This document shows positions 1-6,608 of a stretch of 12,335 bases of DNA, piece by piece. Each line of letters starts with the position of its first letter. Positions within the stretch are counted from its first letter, which is position 1. The translations under genes and the position numbers were made by a program. The notes beneath the pieces were generated by a model. That model made no database searches. It saw nothing but the letters and a program-made list of their open reading frames with translations, and was not told where the DNA came from. Source of the DNA: CAIKMD01 sp035533255 (GTDB lineage Bacteria > Pseudomonadota > Alphaproteobacteria > ATCC43930 > CGMCC-115725); NCBI GenBank assembly GCA_035533255.1, contig DATLUE010000361.1, positions 1 to 12,335 on the forward strand. Reading direction: 5' to 3'.

Positions 1-499
1 GACGCCGAAAGAAACTGCCCGGCCAGAAAGCACAATAGCGACCGAACAGATAGGCGACGAAATCGAATTCACCGGCCTTGAAATCGTTGATGATTTTACC
101 ATCGGCATCGGTGACATAACCGTCGCAAGTGATCGCTCCCAGATCGGGTTCCGCGCCGAACCAGCGGACACATTTCTCCAGCGCTTCGGGGACCAACTCC
201 TCGTCCGACAGGCACGTGGCGATGTAATCGCCCTCGCAACGGTGCATCACCTTCCAATAGGCCTCGGCCGGCCCCGAATCGGGTTCCGACACGATCTTTA
301 TGCGCGGGTCACGGCGCGCGTAGTCCTGTAGGAGCTCGAGCGTGCCGTCCGTCGATGCCCCGTCTTGCACAACGAATTCCCAGTTCCCATAGGTCTGGTT
401 GAGCACGCTCTCGACGCACCGACGGATAGTCGAAATCCGGTTCTTGCAGAAGCAATTGACGGAAACGAGTGGCTGGGTGCTGGCGGCAATGGTCTGCAT
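1..499 (-). CDS. GT2 family glycosyltransferase, C-terminus cut by the window edge
   Basis: Predicted cytoplasmic GT-A fold enzyme that transfers a sugar from a nucleotide donor to a growing glycan. I translated the first 166 codons by hand from ATG at 497-499; the frame is still open at base 1. The N-terminus is typical GT2: VSVNCFCKNR at residues 12-21, then CVESVLNQTYGNWEFVVQDG, then GASTDGTLELL around residues 49-59, and the EPDSGPAEA turn. The metal-binding position reads LSDEE (about residue 100) instead of the common SDD, so the acidic pair is D-E. The start lies 19 bases after the stop of the methyltransferase gene, so the two probably form one operon. No strong Shine-Dalgarno sequence is visible, and a 12-bp palindrome occupies the gap. 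Donor and acceptor cannot be read from the sequence. Confidence 0.9.
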   Translation of the reverse strand, partial: MQTIAASTQPLVSVNCFCKNRISTIRRCVESVLNQTYGNWEFVVQDGASTDGTLELLQDYARRDPRIKIVSEPDSGPAEAYWKVMHRCEGDYIATCLSDEELVPEALEKCVRWFGAEPDLGAITCDGYVTDADGKIINDFKAGEFDFVAYLFGRYCAFWPGSFFRR

Positions 500-503
500 G
501 TGT

Positions 504-515
504 CGAAGCGCTTCG
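504..515. repeat. Perfect 12-bp palindrome between methyltransferase and GT2 genes
   Basis: CGAAGCGCTTCG fills most of the 19-base gap between the methyltransferase stop and the GT2 ATG, where a ribosome site is expected. About three 12-bp palindromes are expected by chance in a window of this size, so only its placement makes it worth listing. Confidence 0.3.
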
Positions 516-518
516 CCG

Positions 519-1757
519 TCAATCGGCTTTTAACGGGGCGACATCGCTGCGATCGAAGATCGTTCCGATATAGCGCGTCGTCCAGACATCCTGGCACCAG
601 TTCTTGGTCGTGACCACGTTGGAGGTCACATGCCGGTGGTAGGAGAAGATTTCCCGGAATATCGCCTTGCAGTCGACATGGTGCGCGTGGACGATTCCAT
701 TTTCCTCGAATAGAACGCCGTCGCGCCCAATCAACCGCTTGATGACCTCGCCATAATAACGGACCTGCACCGCCGACATTTCCGGAAACGACATGCAATT
801 GAGCGCCAAGTCGACAGGGCCCAGGGCAGGCAAAGCCCGGTCGAGAAGATGGTTGGCGAGAAACAGATACTTGAAGCGTTCGGGCGGCATCTGGTCGGAC
901 GTCAGCAGATGGCAATCGTCGCGGCCGCCGAGCACCGACAAATAGACCATGGCGTAGAACAGCGAACTTGGCAGGTCGACGACGACATATTCCAGGCGCT
1001 CGCCGAAGATCTGCTGCAAGGCGTAGGCGAGACCGCCCCAGCCCGCGCCGATCTCCAGCACGCGGGCGCGCCCGCGCCGATCGATGTCCGCCTGCAGCTT
1101 GTCGAGCACGCCGCTGCAATAGAGGCCGTTGACCCGCGACTGGCACAGGATCACATCGGGATTGACCAGCACCCCGTTCACGTCGAGCCCGATCTCGCCG
1201 AACATGCGCGGCGTGCACACAATGTACCGTGGCGGGATATTGCGGAGGTGCTCGAGATATTCTGGGACGGCATGCCGCAGCCTCGTCAGAGGATCGAAGC
1301 GCATGCGCTGCTGGTCCGCGATGTCATCCGGAACGCCGTCGACGTAGAGCTCGGTGACGAAGGCTGCGGCCTCCGCCTTATCGAACTTGCCACCGGCGTC
1401 GAGCCGATCGAGCACCGGCATGTGATAGCCAGCAAACGGCGCATGCAACCGAAGGAAATTGAGATCGTTGTAAGCCGTTTTGAACTTGATGCCGGCGACC
1501 GGCGAGATCGCCGTCCATTCGTTGCCGGGATTCACGATCGCCGGATCGATTCCATGGCGGGCGACGTAATCCGGCGCGCCGTCGTAGAGCGACTGAAGCG
1601 TCCCTATGAGCTCGACGCAATGCGCGTACTCGTCCCGACTCAACGCGTGATTCGATCGCAAATCGTGGACGCCGTCGATCGCCGAATCCCGGCCAGGAAG
1701 CTGCGGCGCCGCGATCGTCGCCCTGAGGCGACTCAAGCGATGGCGAAGAGAATGAAC
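519..1757 (-). CDS. Putative sugar O-methyltransferase (SAM-dependent)
   Basis: Predicted class I SAM-dependent methyltransferase of the putative sugar O-methyltransferase group found in polysaccharide clusters; it would methylate a hydroxyl of a glycan residue or nucleotide sugar. With the GTG start at 1755-1757 it has 412 residues. SAM motif I is VLEIGAGWGGLAYAL at about residues 233-247, followed by the acidic strand YVVVDLPSSLFY at about 257-268. Later family-like segments are LALNCMSFPEMSAVQVRYY and the GVLFEENG strand at about 347-354. The frame could also begin at TTG 1815-1817 (432 residues), but that codon has no ribosome site and the added residues look non-coding. A TATAAA box at 1780-1785 and a weak AAGG before GTG favour the shorter form, though the start remains uncertain. 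The gene is divergent from the ABC exporter and upstream of the GT2 gene. Family call from motifs; the methylated position is unknown. Confidence 0.8.
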   Translation of the reverse strand, partial: VHSLRHRLSRLRATIAAPQLPGRDSAIDGVHDLRSNHALSRDEYAHCVELIGTLQSLYDGAPDYVARHGIDPAIVNPGNEWTAISPVAGIKFKTAYNDLNFLRLHAPFAGYHMPVLDRLDAGGKFDKAEAAAFVTELYVDGVPDDIADQQRMRFDPLTRLRHAVPEYLEHLRNIPPRYIVCTPRMFGEIGLDVNGVLVNPDVILCQSRVNGLYCSGVLDKLQADIDRRGRARVLEIGAGWGGLAYALQQIFGERLEYVVVDLPSSLFYAMVYLSVLGGRDDCHLLTSDQMPPERFKYLFLANHLLDRALPALGPVDLALNCMSFPEMSAVQVRYYGEVIKRLIGRDGVLFEENGIVHAHHVDCKAIFREIFSYHRHVTSNVVTTKNWCQDVWTTRYIGTIFDRSDVAPLKAD

Positions 1758-1779
1758 GTTCACGGCGGAACAACGGACC

Positions 1780-1785
1780 TTTATA
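1780..1785 (-). promoter_or_regulatory. Candidate -10 box for the methyltransferase/GT2 operon
   Basis: On the minus strand this reads TATAAA (5 of 6 to TATAAT), about 22 bases before the proposed GTG start. At 17 bp spacing the -35 hexamer would be TTCGTC, a poor match, so this is a weak call. It matters mainly because transcription from here would exclude the TTG start at 1817. Confidence 0.25.
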
Positions 1786-1879
1786 GCTATGCCCGCACTA
1801 TCGACGAAACACGCCAAACTGTCTACTGGCCCACCGAGTTCCTGGCCTCGCTCAGCGCGGCAAGGCCACGCGCAAAATC

Positions 1880-1908
1880 TAGACAGGCCATTATGCGGAT
1901 GCTATATG
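1880..1908 (+). promoter_or_regulatory. Candidate sigma70-like promoter for the wzm-wzt operon
   Basis: TAGACA at 1880-1885 (5 of 6 to TTGACA) and TATATG at 1903-1908 (4 of 6 to TATAAT) are separated by 17 bp. Transcription would begin near 1915, leaving a leader of about 110 bases before the permease ATG. A 10-bp palindrome, TGCCGCGGCA at 1907-1916, overlaps the end of the -10 box and the predicted start, where a repressor could act. Based on consensus match only. Confidence 0.4.
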
Positions 1909-2024
1909 CCGCGGCAATTCGTCGCCCATTCGTCCTTCGTGACCTTGATTTCCGGTTGGCGCGAGGCCTTTATCGAGTGCATGCTCTCCGTCGCCATACC
2001 TCCGCTGTCACGCCTTAGCGCGTA

Positions 2025-2867
2025 ATGCAGATTCTCTCATCCAAATCTGATGCCGCTGTCACGGCGGAAGTGCCACGGCCGTCACGTGCCACGCCTGCCG
2101 CACGAGACCTTGTCGCCGGACTCGGCAAGAGCTGGCTGTGGACCGCCATGGCCATGCAGGACATTCGACTCCGCTATCGCGGATCCCTTTTGGGCCCTTT
2201 TTGGATCACTCTCAGCACCGCGGTCATGGTTGGCGTGATGGGAGTGATCTATCCTCATCTCTTCCATACGGATGTGCGGAGCTATCTCCCGTTTCTAGCG
2301 ATCGGCATCGTGGTGTGGCAGTTCATCCAAACAGTCATCATTGACAGTTGTCAGGTCTTCTTAGACGCGCAGGGCGTTATCCTCCAAGCACCATTGCCAT
2401 TCTCGATCCATGTGTACCGCATGGTGGCGCGAAACTTCATCGTTCTTGCGCATAATTTGGTGATCATTCCTGCCGTCCTGGTGATCTTGAGGGTGCCGAT
2501 TGGTCTTTCCGCATTGCAGATCGTTCCGGCCCTGACCCTCATCGCCATCAACGGCGTTTGGCTGGGCATACTCTTCGGCATGATAAGCGCGCGATTCCGC
2601 GACATTCCGCCGATTGTCGCCAGCGTGGTTCAGGTTCTGTTTTTCATCACGCCAATTTTCTGGTCGCCGGAGGTATTGGGGAAATGGGAGCGGCTGTTCG
2701 AATTGAACCCCATTTTCGCCGCCATCGATGTCATCCGTGCGCCGCTGCTCGGTAAGGCACCGGTGTTCCTGTCCTGGCCCGTGCTGGCCGCCACGACAGT
2801 GATCGGTTCCACGCTTACTTTCGCGTTTTTCGCGCGGTTCCGCTCGCGCATCGCCTACTGGATTTGA
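2025..2867 (+). CDS. wzm: ABC-2 type polysaccharide exporter permease (Wzm-like)
   Basis: Membrane subunit of an ABC exporter that moves an undecaprenyl-linked polysaccharide across the inner membrane. It has 280 residues, the normal length for Wzm/RfbA-type permeases. The amphipathic interface helix and first membrane entry carry the family motif RYRGSLLGPFW at 50-60. About six membrane segments follow, near 57-79, 86-107, 137-157, 165-188, 197-214 and 249-270. RFRDIPPIVASVVQ (190-203) with FFITPIFWSP (206-215) is the usual conserved loop of this family, followed by the LNP turn at 227-229 and a basic end, RSRIAYWI. An in-frame TAG at 2016-2018 makes ATG 2025 the most upstream start; no Shine-Dalgarno sequence is obvious. 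Its stop is one base before the ATPase start, so the two are translated together. wzm is used here as the functional name for the family. Confidence 0.93.
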   Translation: MQILSSKSDAAVTAEVPRPSRATPAARDLVAGLGKSWLWTAMAMQDIRLRYRGSLLGPFWITLSTAVMVGVMGVIYPHLFHTDVRSYLPFLAIGIVVWQFIQTVIIDSCQVFLDAQGVILQAPLPFSIHVYRMVARNFIVLAHNLVIIPAVLVILRVPIGLSALQIVPALTLIAINGVWLGILFGMISARFRDIPPIVASVVQVLFFITPIFWSPEVLGKWERLFELNPIFAAIDVIRAPLLGKAPVFLSWPVLAATTVIGSTLTFAFFARFRSRIAYWI

Positions 2868-2868
2868 C

Positions 2869-3621
2869 ATGAGCTTTTTGCGCGTCCGCGACGTCACCGT
2901 CGATTTCCCGCTCTATCAGGGCGGCAGCCGCTCCCTGAAAAAGGCGATCCTCGCCAGTTCGACCATGGGAAATCTCGCGCACGACGCATTCGACCGTGTA
3001 ACGGTGCGCGCGCTCAGCGACATCAACTTCAGCGTCGAGCGCGGCGATCGCGTGGCGCTGCTCGGCGCCAACGGCGCCGGCAAAACGACGCTCCTCCGCG
3101 TCCTGGCCGGAATTTTCGAGCCGACGCACGGCGCGGTGGAACTCGATGGCCGCATTTCCGCGCTGCTCGACGCGACGCTCGGCCTCAACCCGGAGGCCAC
3201 CGGCCGCGAGAACATCATCCTGCGCGGTATGTATATGAATATGCATCCGAAGCAGATGCGCCGGCATGCCGAGGAAATCATCGAGTTCACCGAGCTCGGC
3301 GATTACATCGACATGCCGACGCGAACCTATTCCTCGGGCATGATGGTGCGGCTTGCCTTCGCGATATCGACATGCGTCCCGCCGGAAATATTGGTGATGG
3401 ACGAGTGGCTCTCGGCCGGCGATGCCCGTTTTTTGGACAAGGCGAGGAAGCGCATGGCCGACTTCGTGAACCAATCGAGCATCCTGGTGCTGGCGTCGCA
3501 CTCGATGGATTTATTGCTCGAGTGGTGCAAGACCGGCATCTTGCTCGATCGCGGACACATCCGGGCGGCCGGACCGATCGAAGATGTCGTGGCCACCTAT
3601 CAGGCCGCCACTAACGCGTGA
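2869..3621 (+). CDS. wzt: ABC exporter ATP-binding subunit (Wzt-like, no carbohydrate-binding domain)
   Basis: ATPase partner of the permease just upstream, which powers polysaccharide export. It has 250 residues. Walker A is GANGAGKTT at 66-74; the Wzt-type segment GLNPEATGRENI spans 105-116; the signature is YSSGM at 154-158; Walker B is EILVMDEW at 173-180 with the catalytic Glu at 179; the switch His is H211 in LASHS. The N-terminal stretch VDFPLYQGGSRSLKKAIL resembles other Wzt and RfbB proteins. The chain ends shortly after the nucleotide-binding domain (AAGPIEDVVATYQ), so it lacks the roughly 150-200 residue C-terminal glycan-binding domain of O9a-type Wzt. That implies export independent of a terminal modification recognised by this subunit. 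There is no Shine-Dalgarno sequence before the ATG, and coupling to the permease is expected. It converges on the GT2 gene 12 bases downstream. Confidence 0.95.
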   Translation: MSFLRVRDVTVDFPLYQGGSRSLKKAILASSTMGNLAHDAFDRVTVRALSDINFSVERGDRVALLGANGAGKTTLLRVLAGIFEPTHGAVELDGRISALLDATLGLNPEATGRENIILRGMYMNMHPKQMRRHAEEIIEFTELGDYIDMPTRTYSSGMMVRLAFAISTCVPPEILVMDEWLSAGDARFLDKARKRMADFVNQSSILVLASHSMDLLLEWCKTGILLDRGHIRAAGPIEDVVATYQAATNA

Positions 3622-3633
3622 CGCGGCCAGCAC

Positions 3634-4401
3634 TCAGATGCGCAAGTGGAGGAATTTCCGTACATAGAGTCGTACGATCATCAGCAAGACCATCGAGCCG
3701 TTGTAGAGGATCAAGCGCTTGGTCTCGCCGCCGATCCGTTTCGGTTCGTCGCCGGGAATTTCGGCTGCACGCAGACCGCGAACTGCGCACATGCCCGTCA
3801 CCAGTGGCTCGAGTACGGGCCCCTTCAAGTAAAAGCCGAAATCTGGATCGAGGATGATCTTGCGATTGTAGCCCCGGTAAATGTTGAGCGCATCGGTGAC
3901 GGGAAACCGGGCAAGCGGCCGCATGAGGCGCGAGAATATCCAGTTTCCGATCGCCGAAATGACATGATCGTCCTCGGACACCGCGTGAGCGAGGTAACGC
4001 GAGACGACAACCATGTCATAGCCTTCGCGCAGCTTGGCCACGAGCTCCGGCAAATCCTCGGTCTTGCAGTTCCCGTCTGGGCTGAATTCGATCAAGTAGT
4101 CATAATTGACCGCGCGCGCGATATCGTAGATCGCGAAATGGAGGCCGCGACGGATTTGGCTGACCACGGTCAGACCCATTTCCATCGCGTACTCGACCGT
4201 GCCGTCGCGCGAGCCGCCGTCGATGACGATGATCTCGTCGACCAAGGCACGATCGATGAACGGCACCGTCGCCTGCAGGCCATGCAGTTCGTTCAAAGTC
4301 GGCAGCAGGAGGGCAACCGATTGATGTCGCCGCTCGGACCGGTCCATCCGATCCGCGGCCTCGGCGGCCCGCTGAAAGCCCATCACTGCGTTGGAAACCA
4401 T
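3634..4401 (-). CDS. GT2 glycosyltransferase, polyprenol-phosphate sugar synthase type (paralogue 1)
   Basis: Predicted GT-A enzyme close in layout to DPM1/GtrB-type polyprenyl-phosphate glycosyltransferases. It has 255 residues from ATG 4399-4401. Visible motifs are LLLPTLNE at 31-38, IVIDGGSRDGT at 58-68, EFSPDGNC at 105-112 in the DxD position (Asn replaces the second Asp), GYDMVVVSRY at 127-136, the acceptor-side VTDALNIYRGYNR at 168-180, and GDEPKRIGG at 217-225. A hydrophobic then basic C-terminus (about 229-255) could lie on the membrane; no paired transmembrane helices are seen. No ribosome site precedes the first ATG. The internal Met19 (4345-4347) has GAGG 11 bases upstream and better matches the short N-terminus of its paralogue, so the protein may be 237 residues. 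It is 43-45 percent-like by eye only in the motif blocks to the next gene; overall identity was not computed. Confidence 0.88.
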   Translation of the reverse strand: MVSNAVMGFQRAAEAADRMDRSERRHQSVALLLPTLNELHGLQATVPFIDRALVDEIIVIDGGSRDGTVEYAMEMGLTVVSQIRRGLHFAIYDIARAVNYDYLIEFSPDGNCKTEDLPELVAKLREGYDMVVVSRYLAHAVSEDDHVISAIGNWIFSRLMRPLARFPVTDALNIYRGYNRKIILDPDFGFYLKGPVLEPLVTGMCAVRGLRAAEIPGDEPKRIGGETKRLILYNGSMVLLMIVRLYVRKFLHLRI

Positions 4402-4427
4402 CGTATTGCTAGCGTATGAATTGCACT

Positions 4428-4443
4428 CGCGATCTAAATCGCG
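4428..4443. repeat. Inverted repeat in the gap between the two GT2 paralogues
   Basis: CGCGAT at 4428-4433 and ATCGCG at 4438-4443 are perfect complements around CTAA. It lies 27 bases before the ATG of the downstream GT2 gene. No T-run follows on either strand, so it is not a typical intrinsic terminator; it could be an operator or a leader hairpin. Confidence 0.35.
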
Positions 4444-4511
4444 GGCGATTTCTCACATGACGCTACCGACCTCGGAGCCGATTTCAACCAGTCAGTCGCA
4501 AAGACGACCCG

Positions 4512-5330
4512 TCAGAACGCCTGTCCGGACCTTTCGCCAACCGGCTCGATCGCTGCGCCACCACGCGATTGACCGTCCGCCGCGCGTGGTGGCCGCGCGG
4601 TGGCGCGATGGAGCGCACGACGGCCGGACAATAGCTCAGAGCCGATTTGCGTGACCCCGGCGGTGCCATTGCGGATGACCGACATCTTGCTGATGCCTCC
4701 CCATCGAACGGGCTCGTCTCCCGGAATGTCGATCGTGCGCAATCCCAACTTCGCCGAGCGGATCGCGGCGCCGATCTCCCACGTGTTGATCAGAGGGAAC
4801 CGGCGGCGCAGGTGGCTTTCTTCATGTTGACGATGCAGGTTCATCGCCAGAATTGCGTCGCGGCGATAGGCCCGGTAGCCGCCGAGCGTATCCGTATGGT
4901 GTGCCCCGAACAAAAGATTGATCGCCTTGGTGAAGGTGTAATTGCCGAGCGCGCTGATGAACGTATCGTCGTGACTCTTCGCCGGCGGAAGGTACCGGGA
5001 CACGCTGACCATGTCGTAGCCGTCGGAAATCTTGGCGATCAACGTCGGCAGAAGCTCTGGAATGCAATTTCCGTCCGGCGTAAAGACGATAAAAATGTCG
5101 CCGCTCGTGTTTTCGAAACCGGTATTCCAGGCGTCAACCAGTCCGCGCCCCTTTTGATGGATCAGCCGATAGCCATACTTGGCCACCTCCGACGCCGTGC
5201 CGTCGGTCGAGTTTCCGTCGACCACGAGCACTTCGTCGAACCACCGGGGATCGATCCGCGGCAACATCGCGCTAAAGCCCGCCTGCTCGTTGAGCGTCGG
5301 CATGAACAGAGAACACGTTAGACGGCGCAT
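4512..5330 (-). CDS. GT2 glycosyltransferase, polyprenol-phosphate sugar synthase type (paralogue 2)
   Basis: Paralogue of the GT2 gene downstream, with the same order of motifs. It has 272 residues from ATG 5328-5330. LFMPTLNE lies at 8-15, VVDGNSTDGT at 36-45, QKGRGLVDAWNTGF at 59-72, VFTPDGNC at 82-89 (Asp86 kept, Asn88 in place of the second Asp of DxD), GYDMVSVSRY at 104-113, TDTLGGYRAYRR at 146-157 and GDEPVRWGG at 204-212. The open frame continues upstream to 5501, but this ATG is preferred: GGAGG lies about ten bases upstream, and the protein then begins directly on the first beta strand as expected. After residue 235 there is a tail of about 37 residues rich in Arg, Ala and Gly that the paralogue lacks; it looks disordered. 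The gene is divergent from the flippase-like gene. Donor unknown. Confidence 0.88.
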   Translation of the reverse strand: MRRLTCSLFMPTLNEQAGFSAMLPRIDPRWFDEVLVVDGNSTDGTASEVAKYGYRLIHQKGRGLVDAWNTGFENTSGDIFIVFTPDGNCIPELLPTLIAKISDGYDMVSVSRYLPPAKSHDDTFISALGNYTFTKAINLLFGAHHTDTLGGYRAYRRDAILAMNLHRQHEESHLRRRFPLINTWEIGAAIRSAKLGLRTIDIPGDEPVRWGGISKMSVIRNGTAGVTQIGSELLSGRRALHRATARPPRAADGQSRGGAAIEPVGERSGQAF

Positions 5331-5484
5331 GCGGGTAACCCCTCCCCCGTTTTGACGATTGCCGCGGCGAAACGCGCGGCTCCGTTGCCCCCTTGGTAGC
5401 ACCACGCGATCATAATTGGCAGGCCATGCGGTGTGAAGCCCTATCCCGCTCGTCGCCGAGAATGCCGCCGCGCCAGTCGAGCTG

Positions 5485-5510
5485 GGCGCAATCGGGTGCA
5501 CCCATGCGCC
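5485..5510. repeat. Nested imperfect palindrome in the divergent intergenic region
   Basis: Outer arms GGCGCA (5485-5490) and TGCGCC (5505-5510) are perfect complements. Inside them sits GGGTGCACCC (5494-5503), a perfect 10-bp palindrome whose centre is offset by one base from the outer arms. It lies 13 bases upstream of the candidate -35 box of the flippase-like gene, so an operator or cruciform is possible. No regulator is encoded in the window. Confidence 0.4.
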
Positions 5511-5522
5511 GCCACGGCGCTG

Positions 5523-5552
5523 TTCACACCAGTGACGGAAATCCCCTATACA
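5523..5552 (+). promoter_or_regulatory. Candidate sigma70-like promoter for the flippase-like gene
   Basis: TTCACA at 5523-5528 (5 of 6 to TTGACA) and TATACA at 5547-5552 (4 of 6 to TATAAT) are 18 bp apart. Transcription would begin near 5559, giving a leader of about 30 bases that contains the GGAGG ribosome site at 5576-5580. Consensus match only. Confidence 0.4.
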
Positions 5553-5588
5553 AGGGCATCACGGGGGTAAGTCCTGGAGGATCGCCGC

Positions 5589-6563
5589 GTGTTGATGAAG
5601 GTGCTGCGCTTTGCCGCCGCCATCGTGCTACTGGCTGCGCTGTTCTACTTCCACCTGATCGACCTTGCGGCATTACGCGAAGCGGTGGCCCATCCGGCGA
5701 TGCTTGGCTTGGCCGCCATGCTCAGCTTCGCGGCGATTCCGGTTGCCGCCCTGCGTTGGCACCTGCTGCTGGGCTCGCAGGGGCTCGTCCTGCGGCTCCG
5801 TGAGACGCTCCGCATCATGGCCATGAGCACCTTCTTTGCCATGTTCCTGCCCGGCGGCGCCGGCGGCGATATCGTTCGCGGCGTCTATATCGCGCGCGCA
5901 TCGCATGGACGCCGAACGAGCGCGCTGTTGTCGATCATCATCGATCGGCTGGTCGGCTTCACCGGCTTCATTCTCGTCGGCGTGATCGCAACATTAAGCC
6001 GGCCGGCCCGGACCTATGGCGCGTTCGAATACGCCGTCTTCGCGTTAGCCGCGGTATTCGCGATCTCCATCCTTGTGATGTTCAAGTTTGGTCATCCGAT
6101 CGCCCAGGCCGTCAATCGCCTGCTCCACGAGCGACGTCATCGCTTCGCCGCCATCATCGAGGCGATCGGCGAAGCGCTTCGGCTCTACGCAAAGCAATGG
6201 CGGTCCGTCGCTTTGTGTCTCGTGCTCTCGACAATAATCGTCGTCCTGCTTGCCGCGGCCGTCGTCACGATCGCGGTGGCGATGCAATTCGATCGTCTGA
6301 GCGCGATCGAATATGGGATCGCTGGAATCTATGCCATGGTCGCCAACGTGATCCCAATCACGCCCGGCGGCATCGGCGTCGGCGAGGGCGCCTTTGCTTC
6401 GGCTTGCATCATGCTCGAACCGGCGAGCCGCGGCGTGCCCTATGGCACGATCTTCCTGGTGTTCCGCTGCGCGATGGCGATTTCCGCACTACCGGGCCTG
6501 GTTATCTACTTGGTCTATCCGCATCGCGCCTCGCTGCTCACGCCGGTCCATCCGCCGGCCTGA
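5589..6563 (+). CDS. Flippase-like membrane protein, UPF0104 / LPG-synthase TM family
   Basis: Integral inner-membrane protein of the lysylphosphatidylglycerol-synthase transmembrane (flippase-like) family. Members often sit beside glycosyltransferases and are thought to help handle lipid-linked sugars or lipids. It has 324 residues with about eight hydrophobic segments, near 5-22, 37-60, 73-90, 112-135, 147-166, 207-231, 241-258 and 283-310. Family motifs are FLPGGAGGDIVRG at 86-98, DRLVGF at 119-124, and NVIPITPGGIGVGEGAF at 253-269. No soluble synthase domain is attached. The GTG start has a good ribosome site, GGAGG at 5576-5580, spaced eight bases; the ATG two codons later would be 14 bases away. 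Family call is firm, and the transported substrate is unknown. The neighbouring DPM1-like GT2 genes suggest a polyprenyl-phosphate sugar (inference). It is convergent with the next gene. Confidence 0.9.
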   Translation: MLMKVLRFAAAIVLLAALFYFHLIDLAALREAVAHPAMLGLAAMLSFAAIPVAALRWHLLLGSQGLVLRLRETLRIMAMSTFFAMFLPGGAGGDIVRGVYIARASHGRRTSALLSIIIDRLVGFTGFILVGVIATLSRPARTYGAFEYAVFALAAVFAISILVMFKFGHPIAQAVNRLLHERRHRFAAIIEAIGEALRLYAKQWRSVALCLVLSTIIVVLLAAAVVTIAVAMQFDRLSAIEYGIAGIYAMVANVIPITPGGIGVGEGAFASACIMLEPASRGVPYGTIFLVFRCAMAISALPGLVIYLVYPHRASLLTPVHPPA

Positions 6564-6608
6564 GGCCTGATCGCGCGCTCAATCGGCGTCACGGCGTGCA
6601 ATCCCCCT

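Noticed and set aside
298..1218. 306-codon minus-strand open frame across the methyltransferase/GT2 boundary
   Set aside because: It overlaps two well-supported minus-strand genes in another frame and has an Arg/Ala-rich composition without motifs.
849..2018. 389-codon plus-strand open frame
   Set aside because: It lies opposite the methyltransferase gene, whose SAM motif and family blocks are clear. The plus-strand translation is rich in Arg, Asp, His and Ile with no domain, as expected of an antisense shadow in GC-rich DNA.
2815..3501. 228-codon minus-strand open frame
   Set aside because: It is antisense to the Wzt-like ATPase, which carries intact Walker A, signature and Walker B motifs.
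3646..4419. 257-codon plus-strand open frame after wzt
   Set aside because: It is the antisense of GT2 paralogue 1, which has LPTLNE, DGGSRDGT and SPDGN motifs. The shadow has no recognisable motif.
6564..6608. Terminator between the convergent flippase-like and GT-A-like genes
   Set aside because: No GC-rich hairpin followed by a T-run was found on either strand, so none is claimed.
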